64,000 nucleotides of DNA. Source: Macrocystis pyrifera. Its lineage: Eukaryota > Sar > Phaeophyceae > Laminariales > Laminariaceae. The notes below the pieces were generated by a model that saw only the letters and a program-made list of their open reading frames with translations, was not told the origin of the DNA and ran no database searches. The stretch spans positions 1,557,197 to 1,621,196 of the forward strand of contig JASSKH010000030.1 of assembly GCA_031763025.1 (NCBI GenBank). Reading direction: 5' to 3'. The position numbers and the translations under genes are program-made. Below are positions 10,502-21,073 of this stretch, in pieces (the first letter of the stretch is position 1; every line of letters begins with the position of its first letter).

Positions 10502-13500
10502 GTGTGTCCTATGCGCAGGACTCGAGGGGAGAAGATGACAAGGACCTCCTTCTGGATGCAGATTTGCAAGGTGCGGATAATTTAGATAGAGCCGGTACGT
10601 CGTACGTGTCATACAAGTACAAGCCACGGACATGAGTAGTATACTCGTACCATACTTACTGCTTTGCGCAGACAGGGTGTACTGCTGACGAGCGCTCGCA
10701 GACCTTTGCACCCTGTATAGCAGACACCGGTCGACATGCACCATGTCGCAGACAATAGGGATCACAAGCGCACCTCCAAGCTTGGTGCTGATCCAGGACA
10801 TTTGAATCATGTGCCTGTCCGCCATGAAACATTATCTGTTACCAGGTATTAAATACCCCCGGGTACTTACTGGTACTCGTACGAAGGATGAGAGGGGCAG
10901 GCAGGCAGGCAGGCTACTTCGGCAATAAATTGTTTCTGGCGCGCTTTCGGTTTTCACTTTCTTCCTAAATGTATGCCAGAACCGCAGCTACAGTATTAAT
11001 AGTAGTATCAGCAGCACTACAGCAGCAGTATAGGCCCCGCCAATGAGAAACAAGTAGGTGCGAGTATGTGAATAGTGAGCCTCGGATTATTTTTTTGTAT
11101 CCGGTTTCTTATCCAATGAAGGCATCAAAGGTGTCGTTGAACGGCGACGTTTTCACAAGCTGGTTCAAGTTAACAGACGGAAATTCTCTCACCCACGAAT
11201 GCCGGCAGCATCATGTACTGCTGCTGTAACAGCAGTATGTACGAACTCGAGTGGGACGCACCTGATATGTGGTAATGTCATACTGACCGCCATGAACAGC
11301 AGAAGAGGGTGACATGGCCGGGGGGTTTTTTGTTGAGGTCCTACGACAGCTGGGCTGGCGCTAGTGAGAGAAATGTGTCCCGACCAATCACGGGCTCTGC
11401 AGTCCCATTTTGGGGACAAACTACTTAGAATTTGAGTGGTTTGTCCCCAAAACGGGACTGCAGTCCTACACAAAAGGGTTTACGGCCAGTAACAGGCAGG
11501 CGTTCCCATAGGAGAAAACTTTTTTTTTTCCCCCCCCTGAGCAGTCCGGTTCCAGATACAGCACTCCAAAACAGGTCTGTACCACTCTGGCCGGAAATAT
11601 AAGGAACGTTTAATACATTAAAATGAAGACTAGGCGGTCCTTATATTGACAGGCACCCAGAGTGGTACAGCAGTTTTTCGCGCGAACATTCGAATGTCTG
11701 ATTTGCGTGTGTATGATCAGTGCTGATGATTTATTAGGTGGTAAGGTGGCGCAACCTCCAGTACCTGCTGTGTAGTCAAAACTGCGATGCATCATTCTGC
11801 GCGAACGCGGATTGTGCTGAACGTACGTACAGACAGTACACGAACCAACATCCACGTGTCCGTGCCGTTCGAGTTATGTCTCTTCTACTACGGGAGACCA
11901 TAGTAAATAGGACCGAATATTGTCAGCAAAAAAAGTAAATATATTGGTTTTTGTCTGTAACGTAGGTCCTATTTACTATATATAGTCCCCCGTAATAGGG
12001 CAAACTGTAGTTCTACGTAATTTGTCCCCAAAACGGGACAACAGTTGGCCCTGAAAGAGTTACAACCCTTTGGGACCCCAAGATAGCGACTATAAAACAA
12101 TGGTTGGTAACTTTGCTTTGGTGTTATCAACCATTGAACCATCTGGGAGCAGCGTGAGCGCCCCCGTGGCACGGAGCAGGAGAGGGTCATGCTGCGCTCG
12201 TGCCTGTGCCGTACGACTTGTATCAACCGCTGCGACTCGGACAGCAATTTTGTATCATCCCCCTGTCACTCACGCAGTGACGGTCGCCGTGGTGTTCGCT
12301 TTTACGGCCATTTTTTAACCTGACGAGTCCAAGAGGGTTAAGAAAAAAAAGGCGTGCAGCACCAGCAGCAGCAGCAGCTGCTGCACTAGGACACACGAGG
12401 TCAGGGTCATCGTCGCTGTACGCTCGATTTTGTCGGTCTAACCGTTGAATCCATTGTACACGTACTCGAATTTGTTGTGTGTTTCCTGGTTCCCCAACTC
12501 GAAATTTGGCATAGTTTGAAGACGAAAAATCTGCACCTGACGTGTGTCCAACTGCGAGCGCTTCTCGTAGCACAGGTGCCACCACTACTACTGATGTACG
12601 ACATCTCCGTCCCCTCATCAGTAGGAGGGTGGGCCTGACATTGCCACCGGGAGGATGTCTTGGGAGCACGGCCCGAACGTTGCTGCAGACAGGCACGTTC
12701 TGCCTACGAGTGCTCATAGAGTTGGGTTTCGTTCGGTAAAACTAGAAAACAAAAAAACAAAAAAAACGTGATGATATTTTACGTTCCGTTTTATTTTTTC
12801 AACATGCCCCAACCATGCGTCACTATTTCGGGGGACCATAGTAAATAGGACCATATATTGTTAGTAAAAATAGGTAAATACATAGGTTTTTGTGTGTACC
12901 GTAGGTCGTATTTACTATGGTCCTCCGAAATAACAGCACACGTTGCCGCACCTACGGTAGTAGCTCGACCAAACTCTGAACGATTTACAACCGCACCAGC
13001 ACGAGAAGGGTTTGTTAGTATGTGTGCGTGCACAGAGGCCACCGGGACTGGCTGTGGTGCCGTGTGCGTTGAGCGCGGTGGACGAACGTGGCTGGAAACA
13101 ATCTTGAATCACACACAAACGCAAAAGTAAACTAAAACACAAGGCACCCAACGTTCGTACGACTCGTTCTAAAGAGCCTTTTTTTTGCCTTGGAAAGTGC
13201 CAAGAAAAAAAGCTTGCGCTTCGTACTCGCGCGCCTGCCTCATCATGAAGCAAAATACATCACCAAAGGGCGACCCTACGTGGGAAGTGAAACAAGGTAA
13301 TTACGAGGAAATGTCTATTTTTTGCACTTGTTCCTCGCCCAAATTCAAATGCCCACGTCGCTATTTAGGGATACGACCCTGAAACTGTGCACACGAGGAC
13401 CGACCTGCGGTTGTTATTTACTTCTTTTTTTTTTTTCGCCACAAATATTTGGTCTAAGACCGATGACAATGGAAACACATTGTTTCAAAGTTTAGTTTAA

Positions 13501-14500
13501 AAAATATTGCTCTCAAGAAACAGCCGAATATATTCTCGTACCGCCGACATGGCAAAAACGAGAAAAAAAATGCTTAATTTTTTCTTTTTTTTCCTCACAC
13601 GCGCAATTTGTTTTTTCCTTGCTTGTAAATTGTCAGCACGTTGATGAAAATCAATCAACTCGCGCGACGATAGACCTTCGATCTTGGCATGGCGGAGGGT
13701 GCCCCGCTAAAACGTGTTTCTTCCCGGCCGCCGCCCCCCTCGCTCGGCGCTTGCTTGAATATAACTGGTGTGCAATAAATACCCTACCCTTCCAACAGAT
13801 GCGCTTCTTAATTTGCCCGAAATCGACTTCGTTGGAGAGGAAGGAGACGACGGAGACACCCCTTCTTCATGGACGTCTAGCACCGCTCTCGACCTGGAAG
13901 TTCGGTCCATTCCATCGCCGTTGACCGTCGATTCTGAACCCCCCGCCACCGCCACCACCACCTCCATCGTCGCCGCCGCCGGCTGCGCAGCCGGCGGTGG
14001 CGGCATTGCTGCGTGTTCAACGTACCGAGAGGCCGCCACGCCCGTGGACGCGGGGGGTCAGGTCGGCAGCGTGGAAGACGTCGCTGTCGACTTGCCCGCC
14101 ACGTTTCCTGGGGGGGATGAGGCCGGCAGCATGGAAGACATCGTTGTGGACGTGTCGATCTCTCTTCCCGGGGCTGTTGAATGCCGTACTGCAACAGCCG
14201 CCTTTGGCTGTGCAGAGGGCGGCGACGGCGGCGGCGGTGGCAGAAACGGCGGCGACGGTGTTTGCAACACCGACCTCGACAGCGCCGGCGACGAAAAATA
14301 CGACGATGGCAACACGACTCCCCCACCGACCGCCGCCAAGACCGAACAACCCCCCGGGGGGGTACCGACACGCCTCCTCGACGCGATCGACCTGTGGGAG
14401 AGCGCATACGGCGACGGAGCTTCGGAAGAACACGTGAGGCCGAGATCCAGGGAGGGCCGCAGCAGCGCCGTGAAACCGGCTCGATCGGAGAGGAAGACGT

Positions 14501-14534
<34 letters not shown>

Positions 14535-14845
14535 CGGCGGTGGTAGTGGTGGTGGTGGTGGTGGCCACAAGAAGAAAAAAAAACGAGTTCGGAAAGCGCC
14601 GCCGGAGCAGCGGCGGGGGCAACGCCCCAGCGCCCGGCACCTTGCTTAAGGAGGCTGGCAGTAAAGGGAAGGTGGATCCCCTAACGGCCCTGAAAGATGT
14701 CCGGCGCCTGTCAAGGAAACCGCTGATCGTGCAGTGGCTGAGGTCGGACGGGTGCCCGAGCGACGAGGAGGCCGAGGCTGCAGTGAGCAAGGCTGTGGGG
14801 AGTCTGGCGTCTATTGCGAGCTACTGGGGCTGCGGCGGCGGTTGA
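10101..14845 (+). CDS. Acidic, Ala/Gly-rich low-complexity protein, two visible exons
   Basis: The family is not recognised. Exon 10101-10501 and exon 13799-14845 are joined because both junctions are phase 1: CAA G|GTGTGT on the left, and CTTCCAACAG|AT GCG CTT on the right, giving ...ATNQ-DALLNLPEIDF. The product is strongly acidic and rich in Ala, Gly, Asp and Glu. It has an internal duplication (GSVEDVAVDLPATFPGG then GSMEDIVVDVSISLPG), a Gly run, a Lys/Arg cluster near the Gly run, and a compact tail (SRKPLIVQWLRSDGCPSDEE...). The basic cluster and acidic stretches would fit a nuclear protein, but that is a guess. Two frame changes are needed, one in an Ala repeat near 10160 and one at an A-run near 14575. 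Either the reference has indels there or the gene is damaged. The first exon with a start codon was not identified. Confidence 0.5.
11395..11480. mobile_element. Fold-back element family B, copy 1
   Basis: CTGCAGTCCCATTTTGGGGA faces TTTGTCCCCAAAACGGGACT across about 24 bp. The outer end reads CAAAAGGGTT. Family consensus ends are AACCCTTTAGTAC...CTGCAGTCCCG. Confidence 0.8.
11580..11667. mobile_element. Stowaway-like MITE family M, copy 1
   Basis: Ends TACCACTCTGGCCGGAAATA and CACCCAGAGTGGTA, with internal ATATAAGGAACG facing CGGTCCTTATAT. The TIR wording (CTCTGTCC..AAATATAAGGA) resembles Stowaway/Tc1-mariner MITEs of plants, by analogy only. Confidence 0.75.
11886..11997 (+). mobile_element. 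MITE-A copy 6
   Basis: Forward. The right TIR has a 4-bp TATA duplication (ACTATATATAGTCCCC). It is directly followed by half of a family B element. Confidence 0.88.
11998..12070. mobile_element. Family B half-element
   Basis: Only the right arm remains (TAATTTGTCCCCAAAACGGG then CCTGAAAGAGTTACAACC), adjoining MITE-A copy 6, which may have replaced or broken the left arm. Confidence 0.6.
12355..13252 (+). repeat. Composite repeat I+J, copy 1 (0.9 kb), carrying a MITE-A insertion
   Basis: Begins at a CAG run. Unit I blocks are GGACACACGAGGTCAGGGTC, TTTGTTGTGTGTTTCCTGGT and AGCACAGGTGCCACCACTAC. Unit J runs from TATTTTACGTTCCGTTTTAT to CTCGCGCGCCTGCCTCATCA. The same order occurs at 48060-48845, where the MITE-A insertion is absent. 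Confidence 0.85.
12824..12932 (+). mobile_element. MITE-A copy 7 (with paralogous empty site)
   Basis: Forward, with TATTTCGGGGG/CCTCCGAAATA ends. It is inserted in repeat J. The sister repeat at 48460-48560 has a single TA at the equivalent point, consistent with a TA target duplication. Confidence 0.92.
13799..14845 (+). CDS. Acidic-protein gene, terminal exon
   Basis: After the acceptor the frame is open to a stop at 14647, but from about 14575 the +1 frame has the better protein (GTLLKEAGSKGKVDPLTALK...), ending at TGA 14843-14845. The switch is at the A9 run 14575-14583 (AAGAAGAAAAAAAAACGAG). A one-base homopolymer difference would give a single open exon of about 348 codons. GGC/GGT repeats at 14503-14563 encode the Gly run. 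Confidence 0.6.
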
Positions 14846-17596
14846 TTGATCGGCTTGTTTCTTTCGCGCGGGGGTCGCCCAAATCAGGAGGCGAAAACGG
14901 AAAGGAAGGGATGTCTCGGAGAAGAAAGCGTCGATGGCATGGCCGTGGGTGGACGCCACCGGAAACGTTGCCCCGCGCTCACATGAGCTCCATTTTTAGC
15001 TTTTGTTGGGAGAAAAATGCAGTACTGGCGCTTGCCTGCCTGCCTGCCTACCTGCGCGCCGGCGCGTGCAGCATGTTTGTACGGTGTACAGGGTGGGTGC
15101 CTGCGCGCTTGCCTCCATTGGCAACGATTAGTTTTTATTTTGCCTGTCCTCCTGCCTAGCTGCGCGCGCACTTTTTTCGCGTGGCGTTGAAGGGCGGGGT
15201 ATGATGCTTGCGGCGCTTGTGACAAAGCTCGTCTTGATTGGGTGGCGGTCGTTTGTTGTTCATCGCCGCATGCTTGCTGTACTCTTCGATATGTATGTCA
15301 AAGTGGTGTCTCGAAAGGTTGGTCGAAAAAAAATATCGACGATGGGGTTCTGTCTCGTCGGTGGTACCTGTTGTACTCTTGATACCTGCTCCTTGTGAAT
15401 GGTGTTTGTCAGGTTAGGGTAGGCGTAAGACAACATTTATTTCGAGGGTGGTATCCCTGCTGCCCATCGGTGCCTATTGTACTCTTGAATATGGTAATTA
15501 TCATTGGTGTGTGTCGGGATAGGACTCCATTTATTTCGACGGTGCTGAGAATCGTATGGTAGTCCCCACTTCGCTTCATGTATCGCAGAAAAAGAAGGAG
15601 ACCAGGCGTTATCGTACCAAGATCTCGCGTCTAGATCTTGATCTCAGCAAATCCTCCGATTTGGGTGAATCGTCCCGATGTCGAGCTTTTAGCATCGGGT
15701 CTGCTGGCAAGTCGAGGCAAGGCAAAAAAAATGCTCGCTCGCAGCGGCAAGACTTGCATTGTACTGCTGTGTGGCGTATGCAGAAGGGAGCCGGAAATTC
15801 ACTAGAACACCTCGAAGGCATGCCTAGCACCAGCTGAGGAGCATGGTCAAACTACGTATCCTGGCATGATCGCCTGAACAATTTTTTTTTTGTGTTGTAT
15901 ACCTGGTATGTATGTATGCACGACTATCGCTTGGATAGCTTTATGGGCCCTGGCATGCTAGGGTCGGTGGGTGGGCGGATGAATGGATGAGTGGGTGCGT
16001 TTCACCGAGGTACTAGGTCAATGTTGTTCATACACTCTCGAAATTGCTTCGTCAGACCTACGCGCGCGCAGGGAGGGAAAGTGGGCAGGATGGTTAGATA
16101 GGTCTACGAGTAGCCTATTGACAGTTAGTGGCTGCGCACCTCCAACTCGAGGAAGCGCGAAACGTCCAGAAACTTTGCGGACTGGGAGAGGGTTGGGTTG
16201 GGGGGGGGGGGGGGATTGCCCGGGCTGTACCGTGCGTGTTTATGACGGGTATCCCAGGGCGCTGTGGCTTTATTAATAATTTGGCGTACGAGTACGCAGG
16301 TGAACAATAATTATCGTAGCGCAGATGTAACAGAGGTACGTATTTGAATTGAACCATGCTTTATACAGTGGGTGTGGTTGTTTTTGACCCAAACATTTCC
16401 GACTGACGGAGGTCCTCAACTAAGGATGTACCTAACTGTAGTGCAGCGCCAACGATATGCGTTGCCATGCTATTCCCTAGGACAAGGATATATGTTGGGT
16501 TGTAGAGACGTAGAGACCCATGGTTGTGACACTTAGGGGGACACATGGTATCGTTTTTTAAATGCCCTGTGTATTTCTTTTCGTGTTTTTCAGGGGAGCG
16601 TCGGTCAGGCTGACCGACTAAACAAAGAGCGTGTAAGTCATCAAAGTTGTTCTCAGGCGAGGTATGTAACTCAATCGAGGAAGGAGCCTCGCCAAAAAAA
16701 GAGTCCACCCCGGCTTGGACGGGCTTTCATTCAAGAGTCTTCTAAGGAAATTTCTGCTACAGGTAGGAACATACGAGTATTTCGCGCTGGTAATTCCGAA
16801 GAGAATTGACTCTTAGGTTTTCCGTCTGCAGTAAATTTTAAACTAATTGTACGAAACTGGCCCCTTTTCTTGGAGCCAATTGTTGTCGTGTTTTCTCAAT
16901 CTATCATAGCGCCGACTAAGCATGACTCATGAGGAAAGCGGGAGAATCGGCGGGACGTGAGCTTTGACGGTGCGGCCACCAAGAGGGGTAGCTGAGACGT
17001 TGACAAGTCGGTTGCGCCAAGCCTCTCCTCAACCCGCGCCGTGTTTGCCGAACGCCACGATTTCGCTGAAAGGGTATTGCCTCGTACACTAATAGGTACC
17101 GCTTCGCTCACGCGCGCTTTGGTTTTTACTGTTGTTGCTATAATTTCTTGTTGAAAACATTTTAACTGTACTCCTACGACATGGGAGTCAATGCTCCTGA
17201 GCTTGACTTTTTTTCGAAACGTGCGAACACATTTTTGACATTTGAAATGAGTGCAAGACTCATCCTGCCTCATATTGCATCCCTCGATATTTGAGCCTGG
17301 CCCAAACTAAGACTTGCACAGTAGTAAGCAGCCCTTCAAGTCTGTTTATGGCGAAAGAGGCCACCCTTGCAGGACCCAAAAAAAAAAACATGAAAGCCAT
17401 GCCGAACCATCCCGTCGACTGATCCTGGCGTAGTTTTCAGAATGCATCTTCGTCTTACAAGACACTTCCGACAACCGGACGGTGAGCGCGCCATTGGTCG
17501 ACGATAGGGTCAGAAAGAAGTACACGCCCTCCCGAGTCGATTTGAGCGGAACCTTGGCATACACGAAGCGGGCGACGCGCCAGGTCGACGGCCTAC
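14846..17596. other. 3' flank and repeat-poor intergenic DNA
   Basis: No gene I can support. It has CTGCCTGC-type simple sequence around 15030-15060 and G17 at 16198-16214. A minus-strand frame at 17346-17612 looks coding-like, with a similar fragment at 23302-23455 (see findings). Confidence 0.4.
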
Positions 17597-17705
17597 TACT
17601 ACGCGGGACCATCGCGAAGAGGACCTACGGCACACACAAAACCTTACACATTTCCCTATTTTTACCAACAATGTTTGGTCCCATTGACTACGGTCCCCCG
17701 AAATA
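17597..17705 (-). mobile_element. MITE-A copy 8
   Basis: Reverse, one of the more diverged copies (TACGCGGGACCATCGCGAAG at the left). Confidence 0.85.
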
Positions 17706-17867
17706 ACTGCATATGCACTCATACATACAACCAAGCCCTAGCGACCAGAACTATTACGAGACCCTCCTCAACCTCGAATTATCAGGAGACTGATTATGCC
17801 TAGACGGTCGTCCGTCACAGACTCCCACGATGTAGACGCGTGCTACGGTAGCGGGACAGCAGCAGAC

Positions 17868-17976
17868 TACTACGGGGGAACATAGTAAACAGGACCTACG
17901 GTACACACAAAACCCTATATATTTCCCTATTTTTACTAACGATATTTGGTCCTATTAACTATGGTCCCCCGCAATA
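17868..17976 (-). mobile_element. MITE-A copy 9
   Basis: Reverse, full length. Left GGGGGAACATAGTAAACAGG, right ATTAACTATGGTCCCCC (mixed TIR). Confidence 0.9.
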
Positions 17977-18020
17977 ACATGTATATATATTAGTTTTTCA
18001 TTATATGTATACCTGGTATG

Positions 18021-18155
18021 CAAGACGAGGGGGGATTCGCCGCGGCGGGCTGACGACCGCCTGCGGATCTGCGCATGCCCGTAATGGTCGAGGATGTCAC
18101 AGGCAAAGCAGGGACAGCAAAAGCGACACCAACGTAGTGCCAAGGGGTTAATAAA
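18021..18155 (+). repeat. Dispersed repeat family C, copy 1
   Basis: Blocks ATTCGCCGCGGCGGGCTGAC and GTAATGGTCGAGGAT, shared in order with 30675-30795. Confidence 0.75.
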
Positions 18156-18321
18156 AAAGGGATGAAGGTTGAGTCAAGGGTGGACGATAAAAATAGCGAA
18201 CGACCCCACGGCAGCGCACATCTCTTCTCTCGTAGAAAGGTCAGGAAGAGAAGCGGTCAAGAAAAATAACGGTCGAGTGCAGAGAGTCAACATAGCTATA
18301 GGTTGAGACGAGATCATCAAT

Positions 18322-18415
18322 GGAATGAATTGTATCGAGAGCCCCCAGACTGCCATTTGCGTGAAAAAATCAGGTAGGAAATGCAGAATTGTTAATATTG
18401 TCAACGGCGCATGGA
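18322..18415 (+). repeat. Dispersed repeat family U, copy 1
   Basis: Shares GAGCCCCCAGACTGCCAT...GGTAGGAAATGCAG...GGCGCATGGA with 19550-19640. Confidence 0.7.
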
Positions 18416-18517
18416 TGCCACACTACCACCGCCGAGTAATCCATTGCCCTATGCCTGCGGAGACACAGGCGTGCGTCAATATAGTGCTGCTACTACTCCC
18501 GTGCTACCACTGCGACG

Positions 18518-18527
18518 ACTACTGCTG

Positions 18528-18562
<35 letters not shown>
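18518..18562. repeat. (CTA)n microsatellite
   Basis: Near-uninterrupted CTA/CTG triplets. Confidence 0.9.
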
Positions 18563-18566
<4 letters not shown>

Positions 18567-18703
18567 TGCCACTGTATCCCGACAAAGCTGCTGCTGCTGT
18601 GCCAGGATATCATTTGCTCCAAATATGCAGTCGGCATTATAATGGGCGAAGTCCGTGCTCATCGAGCATCGAGCCCCCGCAGCAGTGCCATGTCGGGTAT
18701 TAA

Positions 18704-18811
18704 TATTACGGGGGACTATAGTTAATAGGACCTCCGGTACACACAAAAATCTATATATTTGCCTATTTTTACTATCAATATTGGGTCCTATTTACTATGG
18801 CCCCCGAAATA
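18704..18811 (-). mobile_element. MITE-A copy 10
   Basis: Reverse. Left TIR of the AGTTAAT variant, right TIR of the standard type (mixed). Confidence 0.9.
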
Positions 18812-19861
18812 GTACTTAGTGGACGTCTTCATCCTCGTCTTCCGATTCGTCGTCGCTGTCATCGAAGGTGAGTTGCCACGTGCCCAGAGAAATGGTGTGC
18901 ATATTGGGCGTGCACTACTGTACTCGGGGCCGACAAGGCGACGACCAAAGGTCATCACCATTCCCGACCTCACCAGAAGCCATGTTCCCAGCAAAAAACG
19001 GGTAGACCGCCTCAACCAAGCTGGATATTTTTTTTTTTGTCATTGCCCTCGAAGTAATGCATTCGAGCGCTGTTCTCAGTTTGCTTTGTCTTTTTTTTTT
19101 TGTGAAGTCAGTCGCAGTTGGAGTCCGTGAGAGTGACGAGAGAGGCCACATGCATTGTAATATTATTTGGCAGCAAGCTTCTTGGCATTTTATTTTCATG
19201 CGCTTTGTCTCTCCGAATTCGGAAAATAAATAATTACCTCTATTTCCAATTCTATTTTTGTTTATTATGCGTCCCACCAGGTCCCACCGCAGTCCCATCG
19301 CCCCAGTGCAGTAGGTTTTGCAATCTGGGAGGTAGGATAATGGGACCTCGAATCTTGAGCAGCAGCAGTGTACGGCGGTAGCAAATGTCTGCGATCTTTC
19401 TGCTCATGATGAGCTAACGAGTATCTTTCGTGGTTTCTGCGTTCTCCTTTTTTTTTTTCGTTTTTTTTTGTATTGTTGCACATCCTGGCCCAGCATAGAC
19501 CGCCCCAACCAAGCTGGATATAACGACCTATCTTGGCAATCAATTGAATTAATTCTATCGAGCCCCCAAACTGCCATAGCGCAAGAAAAAAACGGGTAGG
19601 AAATGCAGCAGAATCGCTATCGTTGTCACTGGCGCATGGACACTTAACAACACCCTTCGCATTAAAGAAAAGTCGCAGAAGATTACAGAAGCTTGAAACA
19701 ACATCTTCAAAAAGTAATACGAACTATCGAAACATGCGCACGACAACACGGCATTTATACGCGTGCGTTAAATTTGCAAAACAAAATAATTTTGAAAAAA
19801 AAAAGTCGCAGAAGAGTACAGGATCTTGACAAATAACACGCAGGACACTGACGACCGAGCG

Positions 19862-19893
<32 letters not shown>

Positions 19894-20735
19894 CCGAGCT
19901 CGTAATCCTATAAGTTGAAGGAAATGCAGCTCTCTCTTTCGCTCGTCAAATTATGTACCAGGTATATGTATTCCTATGTATAGACTACAGCATTATCGTA
20001 TGCCTCATGACGCAAATGTCAATGACCGCCGGGAGCTCCTCAACTCAGGTGCTACCCGTTATCCCATATGTGCTTTACAATACGATTCGTTTTGAACCCA
20101 GGCCGTCGGATTGTGAATCGGGTGTACACCTACATATTTCTCAGAGCAAGTCTAGGGTTGGGTATGTAGCTCTCCTCACGTGCGAACCTCAGAAGCACCA
20201 GGCGCTGCTACCCCTGTTGTAGCAACGCGTGTCTGTATCAGGAGAATATTAGGAGAGACGGACTTGACTCTAGACGAAACCCTAGGCGGTCGTCCTTCAC
20301 AGGCCTTAGACTGCCGCCTCTCCGGGCCCCTTCGGTGCTCCCTCCACTGCAGCACTCCCGTCATTGCTTGCATCCCAAAAGGAAGCTATTCATATTAATA
20401 GTACTACAAGTAGCATCTCAAAATACCATAAAAGGTCTTCGCCACCAGATATCGATGGGGGGGGATTATTTCCACCAGCGTCCACCACCCGCATATCGGT
20501 CAACACGTCCATCGGTACTCAAGCGCAGGCCCCGAACCGTCAATAACGCCTCTGGCTCTTCTCCCCCCCCCTCTCTCTATATATAGAGGTCCCTCATGCA
20601 GGGACAGGGCAGCATGCTCCGCCCCTATCCAGGGTTACGCGATCATCGGACCGTCCAGTCGAACATGAACATACACACAACACACACCACACGACGCACG
20701 ATACACCACCCCTTATCTCCTCGTCCTAGTCGTTG
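18812..20735. other. Repeat-rich intergenic DNA 3' of the methyltransferase gene
   Basis: Contains the second family U copy (19550-19640), a T30 run at 19864-19893, a partial family L copy at 19885-19945 (TTCCGAGCTCGTAATCCT) and a family V copy at 20005-20065 (GACCGCCGGGAGCTCCTCAA, also near 36384 and 57354). No gene recognised. Confidence 0.5.
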
Positions 20736-21073
20736 CTATTGCGCAACAGCACCGCCACCACCACCACCAAACCCACCACTACCACCGCCACCACCACCCC
20801 CGACTCGCTCCACCATCGCCCGTTGCCGCTGTGCCTCCCCGAGCACGATCGCTCCGGCCACCGCGGCATTGAGGGACTCCACGCCACCCTCAAGGGGGAC
20901 GCTCACTCCCACAATCTCGCCGCTCTCCAGCCCTTGCCGAGCGGCACCGCCCAACCCCCTCGCCTCCGCGCCCACCACAAGGGCGCTCGGCGACGTCCAG
21001 TCGGCATCGTAGTACGAGGCGCTCGCGCTCCCTTCGGCCGCGTACATGCGCACACCGCGATTTCGCATGAGCC
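20736..21073 (-). CDS. Methyltransferase exon 5 (terminal)
   Basis: Acceptor CCTCGCCAG|GGCTCATG, stop at 20738-20736. It carries SpoU motifs 2 and 3 including the E-S-L-N catalytic-pocket segment and the closing A-x-R-Q-R. The last 20 or so residues are Gly-rich (from CCACCACC repeats on the plus strand), which is unusual for the family. Confidence 0.88.

Larger units (their letters stand above)
10502..13798 (+). other. Intron of the acidic-protein gene (3.3 kb)
   Basis: GT-AG, phase 1. It holds the repeat families listed at 11395-13252. The stretches 10640-11390 and 13260-13790 show no gene; the latter is AT-rich with several T-runs and ends in a pyrimidine-rich acceptor. Confidence 0.5.

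Noticed and set aside
16896..17273. Minus-strand frame with a CxxC...F...L...H stretch resembling a zinc finger
   Set aside because: The first zinc-binding His is absent and there is no second finger, so the match is too weak to call.
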